DNA of 64,000 nucleotides. Origin: Acidaminococcaceae bacterium (GTDB lineage: Bacteria > Bacillota > Negativicutes > Acidaminococcales > Acidaminococcaceae). The notes under the pieces were generated by a model. That model had not been told where the DNA came from and ran no database searches. It worked only from the letters and a program-made list of their open reading frames with translations. Location of the stretch: contig JAFZIG010000109.1 in NCBI GenBank assembly GCA_017554485.1, forward strand, positions 1 to 64,000, read 5' to 3'. This document shows, piece after piece, positions 54,318-61,507 of this stretch (positions are counted from its first letter, which is position 1; each line of letters begins with the position of its first letter). A program made the position numbers and the translations under genes.

Positions 54318-54845
54318 TCATTCTTCTTCCGCCTCCTTTTCCATTCCCGGCAGCACCACCTGGGCACGTTCCCCCATGGCATAGGACAGCCCCAGCTTCT
54401 CCATCTTTTCCAGCATGGCCTGCAGTTCCGGGTCTGCGTAATAGTTTTCCCGTAACTGCTCCACGGTCATCTTTTCGTCCCTGTGTACCAAAATCGAAAT
54501 CTTTGGCAACGGCAAGGGAATCGCTATCTTTTCAGACTGCCGGTAGACAAGTCCCATCTTCACGGCATACAAAACGTCCTTCACTTCCGTAGGATGCTGC
54601 CACACGATCCGGACGACTGCCACGTTCTTGCGGATCTTGCTCAGTTCGAACGTGATCCCTCTTTCGCTCAGGTTCAGGTACTGGTTCCATATCTTCCGCC
54701 CCAGCTCCATCAGCGTCTGGTAGAATTCTGGAACCGCCGGTTCGCTGCTCCGGAAACGGTTATAATCCTCTTCGTTATCCCCACTGAACCAGGCTACCTC
54801 CAGCGTCGCATTCTTTACATTGTAGAAAATCGATTTTAAATACAT
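54318..54845 (-). CDS. Phage protein of unknown function
   Basis: A 175-residue acidic soluble protein (MYLKSIFYNVKNATLEVAWF at the start, PLPLPKISILVHRDEKM in the middle, an acidic EKEAEEE end). No known motif. It belongs to the early/replication operon between the 74-residue gene and Rep. ATG at 54845 follows a GGGGGAAA stretch. Confidence 0.7.
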   Translation of the reverse strand: MYLKSIFYNVKNATLEVAWFSGDNEEDYNRFRSSEPAVPEFYQTLMELGRKIWNQYLNLSERGITFELSKIRKNVAVVRIVWQHPTEVKDVLYAVKMGLVYRQSEKIAIPLPLPKISILVHRDEKMTVEQLRENYYADPELQAMLEKMEKLGLSYAMGERAQVVLPGMEKEAEEE

Positions 54846-54846
54846 A

Positions 54847-55071
54847 TCATTTCCCCCTCTCAAACCGCTGCAGCAGCTTCAGACCCGTCTCATCATGACG
54901 GAACAGCTTCAGTTCCACCACCGCCGCTTCTTCCTGCAGCTTATTAAACGCGTCCTGCGCATCATGCAGGCCGGGCTGCGTCAATGGGAACGATGTCTGG
55001 TACACGTTCCGCATCCTGTCTTTTACAGACGTAACATATAACCGGTACGCATTGTTTGCTGTTCTACTCAT
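54847..55071 (-). CDS. Small phage protein of unknown function
   Basis: A 74-residue charged helical protein (TANNAYRLYVTSVKDRMRN, DAQDAFNKLQEEAAVVELKL). Its start overlaps the ParB-like stop by eight bases and its end abuts the next gene, so it is clearly part of the operon. No family recognised. Confidence 0.65.
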   Translation of the reverse strand: MSRTANNAYRLYVTSVKDRMRNVYQTSFPLTQPGLHDAQDAFNKLQEEAAVVELKLFRHDETGLKLLQRFERGK

Positions 55072-56098
55072 TGTCGTTCACTTCCTCTTCCGCACGCCCC
55101 TTATAACAGGTTGCCGTCCCGTAGGCGATTGCCTCTTCCATGCCGCTCATCTCGTAGCCCAGCGTACATAGCCAATAGTAAAGGGCTACCAGTCTCTTGT
55201 CCTCCCTGTATTCCGGAAGGCGTGTGCCCCGTTGCCATTTGTTGGTTACCGGCAGGCGGTCCGGGTCGTCATTAAACATCCGGTAGATCACCATGCACAG
55301 TTCTTTCCCGCCCAGGCCGTTCACATGTTCCAGCCATTCTGTTAATGTTCCGGTTTCTTCCGGCGGACAATTTTCACTTCCCAGCGCCTCCTTAAGAACC
55401 TCCTTCATCTCAACACATACGTAAGTAGGGTTGCTCATAAAGAAATGCAGCGCTCCCATTATTACATCTTTTTTATTCTTCTCCGTCACCCGCAGCCTTT
55501 GCATGAAGTTTTTCCGCAGGTCGTGCATCAGCGCGCACTGCGATTCCAAATGTTCCCATGCAGCTTCGGCCCGTTTCTTCTGTTCCAGCTCCATCATCTT
55601 CACACGCCGGCGGATGGTGCTCTCGGAAAAGCCGGTCTTCTCTGCCACCGTTTCCACGCTGTCCCCGAAGTCCAGCAGCATCTGGAAACCCTGGGCCTGT
55701 TCCAGCAATGTCAGGTCTGTCCGCTGCATGTTCTCCAGCAGCATGGTTTCCACCTGTTCCTGGTGTGTCATACGAGCAATGGCACAGGGCACTGATTTCA
55801 ACCCTGCCAGTTTTGCCGCTGCCAGACGACGGTGCCCGATGACCACTGTATAACCGCCCGCCGATTCATGTTCATCCAGCTTGTCCTGCAATTTTTCCGG
55901 TGACTCTTTCCGGTAACGTTCTGAAAGCTTGAGCCATTCCTCATCATTGATGACATGCCCTCTCACCACCGTCAGGTTCTGCAGGATCCCTTTTGTCTTT
56001 ATGCTTTCCGCCAGTTCCGTCAAGTCGCCCAAATCTTTCCGCGGGTTTTCCGGATGTGGGTAAATCTCTGCCACCGGTATAAATACAATCTGGTGCAT
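55064..56098 (-). CDS. ParB-like nuclease-domain protein
   Basis: The 344-residue protein starts with a ParB/Srx domain: IPVAEIYPHPENPRKDLGDLTELAESI, then VVIGHRRLAAAKLAG near 95 and EQVETMLLENMQRTDLTLLEQA near 120. A helix-turn-helix follows (VETVAEKTGFSESTIRRRV, about 150). It may bind DNA for replication, gene control or segregation. ATG at 56098 has TTGGAGG upstream. Confidence 0.85.
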   Translation of the reverse strand: MHQIVFIPVAEIYPHPENPRKDLGDLTELAESIKTKGILQNLTVVRGHVINDEEWLKLSERYRKESPEKLQDKLDEHESAGGYTVVIGHRRLAAAKLAGLKSVPCAIARMTHQEQVETMLLENMQRTDLTLLEQAQGFQMLLDFGDSVETVAEKTGFSESTIRRRVKMMELEQKKRAEAAWEHLESQCALMHDLRKNFMQRLRVTEKNKKDVIMGALHFFMSNPTYVCVEMKEVLKEALGSENCPPEETGTLTEWLEHVNGLGGKELCMVIYRMFNDDPDRLPVTNKWQRGTRLPEYREDKRLVALYYWLCTLGYEMSGMEEAIAYGTATCYKGRAEEEVNDNE

Positions 56099-56114
56099 TA
56101 TGTCCTCCAATTTT

Positions 56115-56408
56115 TTATCCAAGATAATTTCTCCCTATGATCCTCACGAACTCGAACCGGGTACCGCCCCGGCGCTCAAATTCCAGCTGGCATTCCCGCC
56201 GCAGCCACCGGTCCCTCTCCGGGCAACGGTGCACCGCCCGCGGCCCCAGCGTATAGCAGTCCGCGCACAACGGCACCTTGAACCCGTGCTTCTCGCTGGC
56301 CGCCTTCCGGGACCCGGAATAAATATGATGTACATTGTTCGCTTTTTTCCCGCACAGGTAACAGCGTTCCCAGTTATCCGTCAGGATCGATTCTTTTTTT
56401 GTCCTCAT
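56115..56408 (-). CDS. HNH-like zinc protein
   Basis: A 97-residue protein with CYLCGKKANNVHHIYSGSRK and PLCADCY, two CxxC pairs around a double-His segment, the arrangement of small HNH-type proteins in phage replication modules. The C-terminal catalytic part is not typical, so nuclease activity is doubtful. Confidence 0.6.
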   Translation of the reverse strand: MRTKKESILTDNWERCYLCGKKANNVHHIYSGSRKAASEKHGFKVPLCADCYTLGPRAVHRCPERDRWLRRECQLEFERRGGTRFEFVRIIGRNYLG

Positions 56409-56679
56409 TTTTCAGTTCCCAGAACCGGGGCGCCGTCCCCGGTCCGTTCTTCCCGATATTGATCTTGCACTCACAGGCCTTCCGTTCCGGATCATCCAGT
56501 TTGAACCTGCAGTGTTCGCAGTTCTTCCCCTGCCCGTTACAGTAATATTTCAGCAGGATCCCCATCTGCCACATGATGTTTTCAAGTATCCCGTGACTTA
56601 CATCCCGGTCTTCTTCGGCTTCCCACACCCGGATCATCTCACCGACTGCGGCCAGCCGCGTCCTCTTTTTGTCCGTCAT
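56374..56679 (-). CDS. Cysteine-rich small phage protein
   Basis: A 101-residue protein with CNGQGKNCEHCRF and ACECKINIG, giving a likely zinc site. It overlaps its downstream neighbour by 35 bases and its upstream neighbour by four. Function unknown. Confidence 0.6.
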   Translation of the reverse strand: MTDKKRTRLAAVGEMIRVWEAEEDRDVSHGILENIMWQMGILLKYYCNGQGKNCEHCRFKLDDPERKACECKINIGKNGPGTAPRFWELKNEDKKRIDPDG

Positions 56680-56969
56680 CCCTTTTTCCTCCTGAATGTA
56701 TCCGCTTCAGGGCAGGTAGCAAAATGGCTCTCATAGGCCGCAATAGTATCCACACCGTCATAAAACAGGTTCTCTTCCTTGTTTCTCCTGGCCCTGATGG
56801 CTTCCCCGTCCAGTGTCACAAACGTGTGCCCGCCTTTGTCCTGCCCGATGCAGGGCGTCACTTCCACCGGCTTCGCGTTCACCGGCATCCATTTCCCCGA
56901 CCGCTTCATCCTGATGTACCGGATCGCTGCCCCGCACTTCCCGCATTGCGTAACCGCCATATATGTCAT
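56676..56969 (-). CDS. Zinc-ribbon phage protein
   Basis: A 97-residue protein with CGKCGAAIRYIRMKRSGKWM near the start and SHFATCPEADTF near the end, a split zinc ribbon. The ATG at 56969 follows AGGAGG; upstream in-frame starts overlap that site. Function unknown. Confidence 0.65.
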   Translation of the reverse strand: MTYMAVTQCGKCGAAIRYIRMKRSGKWMPVNAKPVEVTPCIGQDKGGHTFVTLDGEAIRARRNKEENLFYDGVDTIAAYESHFATCPEADTFRRKKG

Positions 56970-56980
56970 ATTTCCTCCTG

Positions 56981-57202
56981 TCATCCGCGGAATTCACTGT
57001 TCCATTCCTCCTCGGCCGATTCTACGTCCGGATGCTCATGCTGCGTCCTGTGCCCGCAGTCCCGGCAGATGATAATCGTCCGGATCCCGCATGGATGTTT
57101 CTTCGTCCGCGGCCCCACGCCCTCATACGTTACAATGGTGCTGCCGCATTTTGCGCAAGGCTCCAGCCGCTTTTCGTAATAACAGATAAAACCGCTTCCC
57201 AT
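56981..57202 (-). CDS. Lar-like zinc protein
   Basis: A 73-residue protein with CAKCGSTIVTYEG, CRDCGHRTQ and a closing SAEEEWNSEFRG, the pattern of the Lar family of restriction-alleviation proteins, which modulate type I restriction enzymes. The match is by pattern only; many phage proteins of this shape have unknown roles. First gene after an inverted-repeat promoter. Confidence 0.55.
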   Translation of the reverse strand: MGSGFICYYEKRLEPCAKCGSTIVTYEGVGPRTKKHPCGIRTIIICRDCGHRTQHEHPDVESAEEEWNSEFRG

Positions 57203-57219
57203 ATCTTCCCTCTTGTGCT

Positions 57220-57264
57220 ACAATATGGGTGTGAATAGTGCCTGTCAAAACAATATTCACACCC
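57220..57264 (-). promoter_or_regulatory. Early promoter with overlapping inverted repeat
   Basis: Minus-strand TTGACA (57243-57248) and TATTGT (57220-57225) with a 17-base spacer. GGGTGTGAATA (57227-57237) and TATTCACACCC (57254-57264) form perfect 11-bp arms flanking the -35, as expected of an operator or a stem. It would drive the Lar-like to Rep genes. Confidence 0.7.
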
Positions 57265-57294
57265 GAAGCCTCCGGCGCCGCACCGCCGCTGGCT

Positions 57295-57564
57295 TTATTT
57301 TTTTGCCCTGGTCCACAGCGGGATCACCAGCTTGTCCCCGGGCCGGATGTATTTCCCTGCCAGGTTGTTCCGCTGCTGGATATCAAACACGAATTCACCG
57401 AAGGGCTTGCACTGGCAGTCAGCATAAACTTCAGCTATGGCCCACACCGTGTCCCCTGTCTGCACCGTGTACGTGATATCCGTCACGTCCCCTTCCGGGT
57501 CCATCCACATCCAGCACATGCCCGCGCACAACGTCACCAGCACCGCTGCCAAAAAGTGTTTCAT
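57295..57564 (-). CDS. LysM-domain membrane or secreted protein
   Basis: An 89-residue protein with an N-terminal hydrophobic segment (FLAAVLVTLCAGMCWMW) and a LysM domain (YTVQTGDTVWAIAEVYAD to IRPGDKLVIP). LysM binds peptidoglycan. As an early phage gene it might act at the cell wall, for example in superinfection control; this is a guess. Confidence 0.75.
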   Translation of the reverse strand: MKHFLAAVLVTLCAGMCWMWMDPEGDVTDITYTVQTGDTVWAIAEVYADCQCKPFGEFVFDIQQRNNLAGKYIRPGDKLVIPLWTRAKK

Positions 57565-57860
57565 TTCTTCTTGCCTCTCTTCCTCGGTTTGTTCACCAGC
57601 TCTTTGAATTCCTTGCCCGGTTTGAATGCCGGCGACTTCTTGTCGGAAATGTATACGGTCTCTCCAGTCTGCGGGTTCCGCGCGTTCCGGCCCGCCCGGA
57701 ACCGCGATTCAAACGTCCCGAAACCTACCAGCTGCACCTTTTCCCCTGCCGCCACCGTCTTTTCAATAGTAGTGACAATCGCGTTCAGTGCGATAAATAC
57801 AGTCTGCTGCGTCTGTCCTGCTTCCTTCGCCGCTGCGGCAATCAGTTCTGTTTTGTTCAT
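57561..57860 (-). CDS. HU-family DNA-binding protein
   Basis: The 99-residue protein starts MNKTELIAAAAKEAGQTQQTV and has VQLVGFGTFESRFRAGRNARNPQTGE, the dimer and DNA-arm signature of HU/IHF. The lysine-rich tail (KPRKRGKKK) is longer than in typical HU. Phage-borne, it may aid Rep, packaging or repression. Confidence 0.92.
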   Translation of the reverse strand: MNKTELIAAAAKEAGQTQQTVFIALNAIVTTIEKTVAAGEKVQLVGFGTFESRFRAGRNARNPQTGETVYISDKKSPAFKPGKEFKELVNKPRKRGKKK

Positions 57861-58084
57861 AATGCTTTTCCTCCTATCTGCGTATGCTCTTCTACATATT
57901 TTTCCAGCGCAACCGCCGGGACAAACCGCCGTTGACCCCGCTGGACAAAACCCAACTTACCTTTGTTTATCTCGTCTAAAAGAAATGGCCGGCCGCAGCA
58001 TAACAGTATCGCTGCTTCATTCGGGGTATACAGCAGCCTGCGCGGCACCTGCTTAATCTTGTCTTCTTTGCTTGGTCTTCCCAT
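57857..58084 (-). CDS. Excisionase-like helix-turn-helix protein
   Basis: A 75-residue protein with YTPNEAAILLCCGRPFLLDEI and a basic wing (GFVQRGQRRFVPAVALEKYVEEH), the MerR-like HTH_17 fold of Xis proteins. No integrase is visible in the window, so an excision role is only likely. It overlaps the HU gene by ATGA. Confidence 0.7.
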   Translation of the reverse strand: MGRPSKEDKIKQVPRRLLYTPNEAAILLCCGRPFLLDEINKGKLGFVQRGQRRFVPAVALEKYVEEHTQIGGKAL

Positions 58085-58250
58085 ATTCCCCGTCCCCCTT
58101 ATCTTCTTCCAGCAGTTCCTTGATCACGACTTCCGAAATGTTCGCCAGCACCGCATACAGTTCCATCTCCCGGTCGCAGCTGATCAGCCTCCGGAGGATC
58201 ATCTTTGTCAGCTTTTTCCTGTACTCAACTTCGTTCATCAACTCTTCCAT
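58053..58250 (-). CDS. Small helical phage protein
   Basis: A 65-residue charged protein (MEELMNEVEYRKKLTKMILR, ISEVVIKELLEED) overlapping the Xis-like gene by 32 bases. It may be part of the regulatory early genes. Unknown function. Confidence 0.5.
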   Translation of the reverse strand: MEELMNEVEYRKKLTKMILRRLISCDREMELYAVLANISEVVIKELLEEDKGDGEYGKTKQRRQD

Positions 58251-58267
58251 TAACCTCACCCCGCTTT

Positions 58268-58450
58268 CTACCAAACCACTTCCTGGATCTTTACGCCCAA
58301 CGCCTTCGCAATCTTCCGCAACGTCGCCAGGCTCGGATCCCGCTTGCCTCGTTCATATTCCCATAGCATTTTATTGCTTACGCCGGAACGCTTCGACAAC
58401 TCATTCCGCGTCATTCCCTTGACCCGCCGCACCTCTTCAATTTTGTTCAT
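58268..58450 (-). CDS. XRE-family transcriptional regulator, 60 residues
   Basis: It is one complete HTH_3 domain (VRRVKGMTRNELSKRSGVS, WEYERGKRDPSLATLRKIAKALG). It starts after a strong GGAGGTGAAC site and follows a divergent intergenic region with a TTCTATATT/AATATAGAA repeat. It is a second regulator in addition to the repressor and Cro-like protein. Confidence 0.85.
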   Translation of the reverse strand: MNKIEEVRRVKGMTRNELSKRSGVSNKMLWEYERGKRDPSLATLRKIAKALGVKIQEVVW

Positions 58451-58467
58451 ACATTGTTCACCTCCTG

Positions 58468-58514
58468 TTCTATATTTAGTGTTGTTAAAAACGCTTCACT
58501 TGTGTAATATAGAA
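58468..58514. promoter_or_regulatory. Inverted repeat between divergent XRE and KTSC genes
   Basis: TTCTATATT (58468-58476) and AATATAGAA (58506-58514) are perfect 9-bp arms in a promoter region of 137 bases. They are candidate operator half-sites for the adjacent XRE protein. Confidence 0.45.
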
Positions 58515-58587
58515 TATATAGTGATGAACGTCTATTCGCCATTCTCGTTCATCCTCATAAGTCTTGGTCAGGAAGGAGGTGACCGCC

Positions 58588-58791
58588 ATGAAGCTAATAC
58601 CTGTTGTCTCTTCCAACGTAGAAACCATTGGCTATGAAGACGGAATAATCGAAGTCCATTTTCATAACGGCTATGCTTACCGCTATCCAAATTGCAGCGA
58701 ACAACTCTTCCGTGAATTCTTGAACTCGCCTTCTAAAGGCTCCTTCGTCCACACACGCCTCAAAGGCACCGGCGAAGTCCGGATTCGTTAA
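58588..58791 (+). CDS. KTSC-domain protein
   Basis: A 67-residue plus-strand gene with VSSNVETIGYEDGIIEVHF, YRYPNCSEQLFREFLNSPSKG and the closing FVHTRLKG, the KTSC (lysyl-tRNA synthetase C-terminal-like) domain often found in phages and mobile elements. AAGGAGGTGACC precedes the ATG. It ends overlapping the convergent gene by four bases. Confidence 0.8.
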   Translation: MKLIPVVSSNVETIGYEDGIIEVHFHNGYAYRYPNCSEQLFREFLNSPSKGSFVHTRLKGTGEVRIR

Positions 58792-59165
58792 TCCCAATCC
58801 TCTTCAAAAGGAACATGCTTTTCAGTGGATAACAATTCAACACCTGCGCCGGTGACTATTACCGTAGTCATCGGCGTATAGTTCTTTCTAACGTACTCAA
58901 TTAACGGCCGGGCTGCAGTCCTTAAATCACGTTCGCTATCTGTATAGAGAACATTGCCTCTTTCTTCTGCATTCCCACATTTCCAGCAACCCTGACCCGA
59001 ATCCGGAAAGTATGACTCCACGAAATCCAAGTTTATTTCAATACCCTCTGCACACACACTCTGTACATCTTTTGCCAGTTCCAAAAAATTCTTTACCCTG
59101 GTCTTCATCGCTTCCTGCGCAATCGGTTTTCTGATATCTACTGTCAAATTCATCTTTGCTTTCAT
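58788..59165 (-). CDS. Phage protein of unknown function with a CxxC pair
   Basis: A 125-residue soluble protein (MNLTVDIRKPIAQEAMKTR, then CWKCGNAEERGNVLYTD). It converges on the KTSC gene and diverges from the 66-residue gene at 59240. No family recognised. ATG at 59165 is chosen after AAGGCGGTATACGGAA. Confidence 0.6.
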   Translation of the reverse strand: MKAKMNLTVDIRKPIAQEAMKTRVKNFLELAKDVQSVCAEGIEINLDFVESYFPDSGQGCWKCGNAEERGNVLYTDSERDLRTAARPLIEYVRKNYTPMTTVIVTGAGVELLSTEKHVPFEEDWD

Positions 59166-59239
59166 TTCCGTATACCGCCTTATTCCAACCGTGATATAAT
59201 GCTTATGCAATTTACTAACTGCGAAAGGAGGGATTACTT

Positions 59240-59440
59240 ATGGAAAGAACCAGGCATTTTATCAACGAATTTTGCCATGTCTCTAAAGCTAACCAGAATG
59301 TCGTTGTCCGGTTTGAACAGGTAAAGTCAACCGGCCACAGCATGCTTGATTACAAGCGAAAATCGTTTGAATGTGACAATAAAGATTGTCCCTGCCAGCA
59401 CTCAATCCAGTGCCCGATTTTTAACCACGCTTATCCCTGA
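59240..59440 (+). CDS. Small Cys-rich plus-strand protein
   Basis: A 66-residue protein with CDNKDCPCQHSIQCPIF near the C-terminus, a likely metal-binding cluster. AAAGGAGGG precedes the ATG. It runs against the main operon direction and its end overlaps the convergent gene by ten bases. Confidence 0.65.
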   Translation: MERTRHFINEFCHVSKANQNVVVRFEQVKSTGHSMLDYKRKSFECDNKDCPCQHSIQCPIFNHAYP

Positions 59441-59631
59441 ATCACAATTTCCATATTTGTTTCCCCTGGGCGTAGCCGGATCCTGAGTTCGGTTTCGCCC
59501 TCTTTTGTTTCCGTATTGAATGTGAAGTTTTTGTCTCCCCGACTGTTGTCAAAGTTGAATGACTCAAACTTCTCTCCGCAGGTCATGAGCTTCATCGCAC
59601 CTGCCCACTCACCTTTTGTCTCAAGCCTCAT
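59431..59631 (-). CDS. Small phage protein of unknown function
   Basis: A 66-residue beta-rich protein (FESFNFDNSRGDKNFTFN, ELRIRLRPGETNMEIVIQ). It follows the HTH gene directly and uses the recurring AGGCGGTGTA site. No family recognised. Confidence 0.6.
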   Translation of the reverse strand: MRLETKGEWAGAMKLMTCGEKFESFNFDNSRGDKNFTFNTETKEGETELRIRLRPGETNMEIVIQG

Positions 59632-59634
59632 CCC

Positions 59635-60303
59635 TTACACCGCCTCTTCCTTCATCAGTTCGTCCAGCAGCGCCTTGCCGATGTCTGAATACAAGTCTTC
59701 CGCCCGGTCTTCGCCTAAACGGAACTCCACCATCTTCTGCAGACAGATTTCTTTCAGCTTCCGCTTGTAAACATCCACCGCGCTCCTTGCCGCCGCGTAA
59801 ACCATATTAGCCGTTTTATCCATAACGTCTTCGGCTTCCGTCGGTCCTGCTTCAGGCTCTTCCGCTGCCGGGAATAAATCCTCCAGCACTTCTTTCTTCA
59901 CCGGCACTGAACTGGCCGGCGTTTCTTTCGGTACATCCTGGAACCATTTCATATCCGCGCCCTCCTTTGCATCCGGTTCCGTCTCTTCCGGATATTGTTC
60001 CTTCACCAGCTGGTCCAGCCTGTCCACCGTCTCCATAACGGAAGGTCCCCTGTTCTCCCTGGCCAGGAGATCCATGTCGTGCCCTTTTGGTTCCACGGGA
60101 TCTGGCTGCGCTATCGCCGCATTGATGTCCCCGATGCTGCAGCCCAGGGCAAGTGCCAGTTTTTGTTTTGTGCTGTCACGGATCACGCCGCCGGCGCGGA
60201 TCCGGTCCACAGTGTTTTGCGGAATTCCGCACTGGTCTACAAGATAAGGCTCGCCTCGGTTCAGTTCCGAAAGCCTGCTTTTTATAAAATTCCAAAGCGC
60301 CAT
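59635..60303 (-). CDS. HTH protein with long acidic C-terminal domain
   Basis: The 222-residue protein has an XRE-like N-terminal HTH (about 20-65: YLVDQCGIPQNTVDRIRAG, LALALGCSIGDINAAI). A Pro/Glu/Asp-rich middle is followed by a helical C-terminus (YAAARSAVDVYKRKLKEICL). It may be an early regulator or accessory partner of the Cro-like protein. Not assigned to a named family. Confidence 0.65.
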   Translation of the reverse strand: MALWNFIKSRLSELNRGEPYLVDQCGIPQNTVDRIRAGGVIRDSTKQKLALALGCSIGDINAAIAQPDPVEPKGHDMDLLARENRGPSVMETVDRLDQLVKEQYPEETEPDAKEGADMKWFQDVPKETPASSVPVKKEVLEDLFPAAEEPEAGPTEAEDVMDKTANMVYAAARSAVDVYKRKLKEICLQKMVEFRLGEDRAEDLYSDIGKALLDELMKEEAV

Positions 60304-60306
60304 TTC

Positions 60307-60546
60307 CTACACCGCCTTTGCTGATGGCGAATCTGATGCTTTCCACCAGCTTCGGTTATCAGCAACTATCGCCAATTCTCGTTCTGCCTCTTCCCGAGTG
60401 CCCCACCATTTCGAACTTGGCCAAGCGTGCCACCCGATAGACAGGTCTTTGTTTTCCCTGGGTTTACGGTAAAAAATCTTGAACATTGTTTCTCCCAGTC
60501 CTGGCCTTACTTCGTAAAGCCAACCGCGACTATCTTCGTATCTCAT
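60307..60546 (-). CDS. Small Trp-rich phage protein
   Basis: A 79-residue protein with eight tryptophans (for example IGWHAWPSSKWWGTREEA). It sits between the Cro-like gene and the HTH gene and ends in KAV with the AGGCGGTGTA motif. Function unknown; it could be a host-takeover factor. Confidence 0.6.
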   Translation of the reverse strand: MRYEDSRGWLYEVRPGLGETMFKIFYRKPRENKDLSIGWHAWPSSKWWGTREEAERELAIVADNRSWWKASDSPSAKAV

Positions 60547-60565
60547 ACCTACACCGCCTTCTGAC

Positions 60566-60805
60566 TTACTGTGCTTCCTTTACTTGCGTTTGCGTAAGTT
60601 TTGTGGCAAAAAAAACCTGCATAGATTCATCATCGGACAGTGACAGGAACTCTTTGAGTCTCTGAATTTCATCTCTTGTAAAGTCACTTGTCCCATTCAT
60701 TTTTCTATGCAGTGTTGCCTCGCTAATCCGCAAAAATGCTGCTGTTTCGTATAAAGTTTTCCCTGCTCTTGCGACATAATACTTAAACAAGTTTTTATCA
60801 AACAT
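60566..60805 (-). CDS. Cro-like regulator
   Basis: A 79-residue protein with an HTH (LYETAAFLRISEATLHRKMNG) and a short C-terminal part. It is divergent from the repressor across the operator region and is first in the early minus-strand operon. The ATG at 60805 has GGAGGAGG upstream. An operator-like sequence lies within its last codons. Confidence 0.75.
   Translation of the reverse strand: MFDKNLFKYYVARAGKTLYETAAFLRISEATLHRKMNGTSDFTRDEIQRLKEFLSLSDDESMQVFFATKLTQTQVKEAQ
60582..60599. promoter_or_regulatory. Operator-like site O4 inside the Cro-like gene
   Basis: ACTTGCGTTTGCGTAAGT, differing from O1 at one base, overlaps the last codons of the Cro-like gene. It could be an extra repressor site that permits looping. 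Confidence 0.6.
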
Positions 60806-60840
60806 CTTGGTCACCTCCTCCCTAATAGTTATGATAAATA

Positions 60841-60858
60841 ACTTGCGTTTACGTAAGT
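60841..60858. promoter_or_regulatory. Operator O1 of the lysogeny switch
   Basis: ACTTGCGTTTACGTAAGT is a near-palindrome located directly after the -10 of the Cro promoter, so occupancy would block early transcription. Confidence 0.8.
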
Positions 60859-60859
60859 T

Positions 60860-60888
60860 ATGATAGCACCTTTTCTTTTTTCTGTCAA
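60860..60888 (-). promoter_or_regulatory. Early promoter (Cro-like gene)
   Basis: TTGACA (60883-60888) and TATCAT (60860-60865) with 17 bases between, on the minus strand. O2 touches the -35 and O1 the start site. Confidence 0.85.
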
Positions 60889-60903
60889 TACGTTAATGCA
60901 AGT
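60887..60903. promoter_or_regulatory. Operator O2 of the lysogeny switch
   Basis: Reading on the minus strand ACTTGCATTAACGTATT matches one O1 half-site fully and the other partly. It overlaps the -35 of the Cro promoter. Confidence 0.7.
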
Positions 60904-60925
60904 TTTTTTGCTTATTTGAAAAATA

Positions 60926-60943
60926 TCTTGCAATAATGCAAGT
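60926..60943. promoter_or_regulatory. Operator O3 of the lysogeny switch
   Basis: TCTTGCAATAATGCAAGT has 6-bp perfect arms CTTGCA/TGCAAG and covers the -35 of the repressor promoter, so it can mediate repressor autoregulation or Cro action. Confidence 0.75.
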
Positions 60944-60956
60944 GTGCGGTTATAAT
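60928..60956 (+). promoter_or_regulatory. Repressor promoter
   Basis: TTGCAA (60928-60933) and TATAAT (60951-60956) with a 17-base spacer on the plus strand, 34 bases before the repressor start. Confidence 0.85.
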
Positions 60957-60990
60957 AAAAGGGCATCAGCTATAATTCGAGGTGTTTAAA

Positions 60991-61401
60991 ATGTCAGATA
61001 TTAGCATTGGTACTCTTATACACAACAGGAGAATTGAACTTCACCTCACAATGAAACAGCTGGCTGATAAAGTCGGCGTAGCGGAAGGAACAATCTCACG
61101 TTGGGAGTCTGGTAAAATTAAAGATATGCGTCGTGATAAAATCAAAATGTTGGCAATTGCATTAGACATTTCTCTCTACGTTTTAATGGATTGGACAGAT
61201 TCTTCCATCAAAGAACCAGGTTCAGTCGTTTTAACTAAATCCGAAACTGCAATCATAAAACAATACAATGACTTAAACGACAAAGGCAAAGAGTATATTA
61301 ATGATCAGTTTGTTTTTGCCTTGTCCCAAGATAAATATAAAGCCCAGCCCGCTACGGAAGAACCGCCTCTTCCGGAAGAGAAATCTGCGTCATTTGCTTA
61401 G
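60991..61401 (+). CDS. Phage repressor (XRE type)
   Basis: A 136-residue protein with an N-terminal HTH (LTMKQLADKVGVAEGTISRWESGKI) and a short C-terminal region (DLNDKGKEYINDQFVFAL) of the kind that makes dimers. No LexA-like Ser-Lys self-cleaving domain is present, so induction probably does not use RecA-triggered self-cleavage. ATG at 60991 has GAGGTG upstream. It would keep lysogeny by binding O1-O3. Confidence 0.85.
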   Translation: MSDISIGTLIHNRRIELHLTMKQLADKVGVAEGTISRWESGKIKDMRRDKIKMLAIALDISLYVLMDWTDSSIKEPGSVVLTKSETAIIKQYNDLNDKGKEYINDQFVFALSQDKYKAQPATEEPPLPEEKSASFA

Positions 61402-61489
61402 ATCGTTTCCGGCATCCGAAGTGGGATAAATAAATCCCCTGCAAATGCCCATCACTACTATAGCTGGATCCGTTCGCTTAAAACAAAAA

Positions 61490-61507
61490 AGCCGCTCTCC
61501 AGAGCGG
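61490..61507 (-). terminator. Minus-facing terminator hairpin before RhuM
   Basis: GCCGCTCT and AGAGCGGC arms with loop CC. On the minus strand it is followed by TTTTTTG, the sign of a terminator. No minus-strand gene lies upstream in the window, so it is orphaned. Confidence 0.6.
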
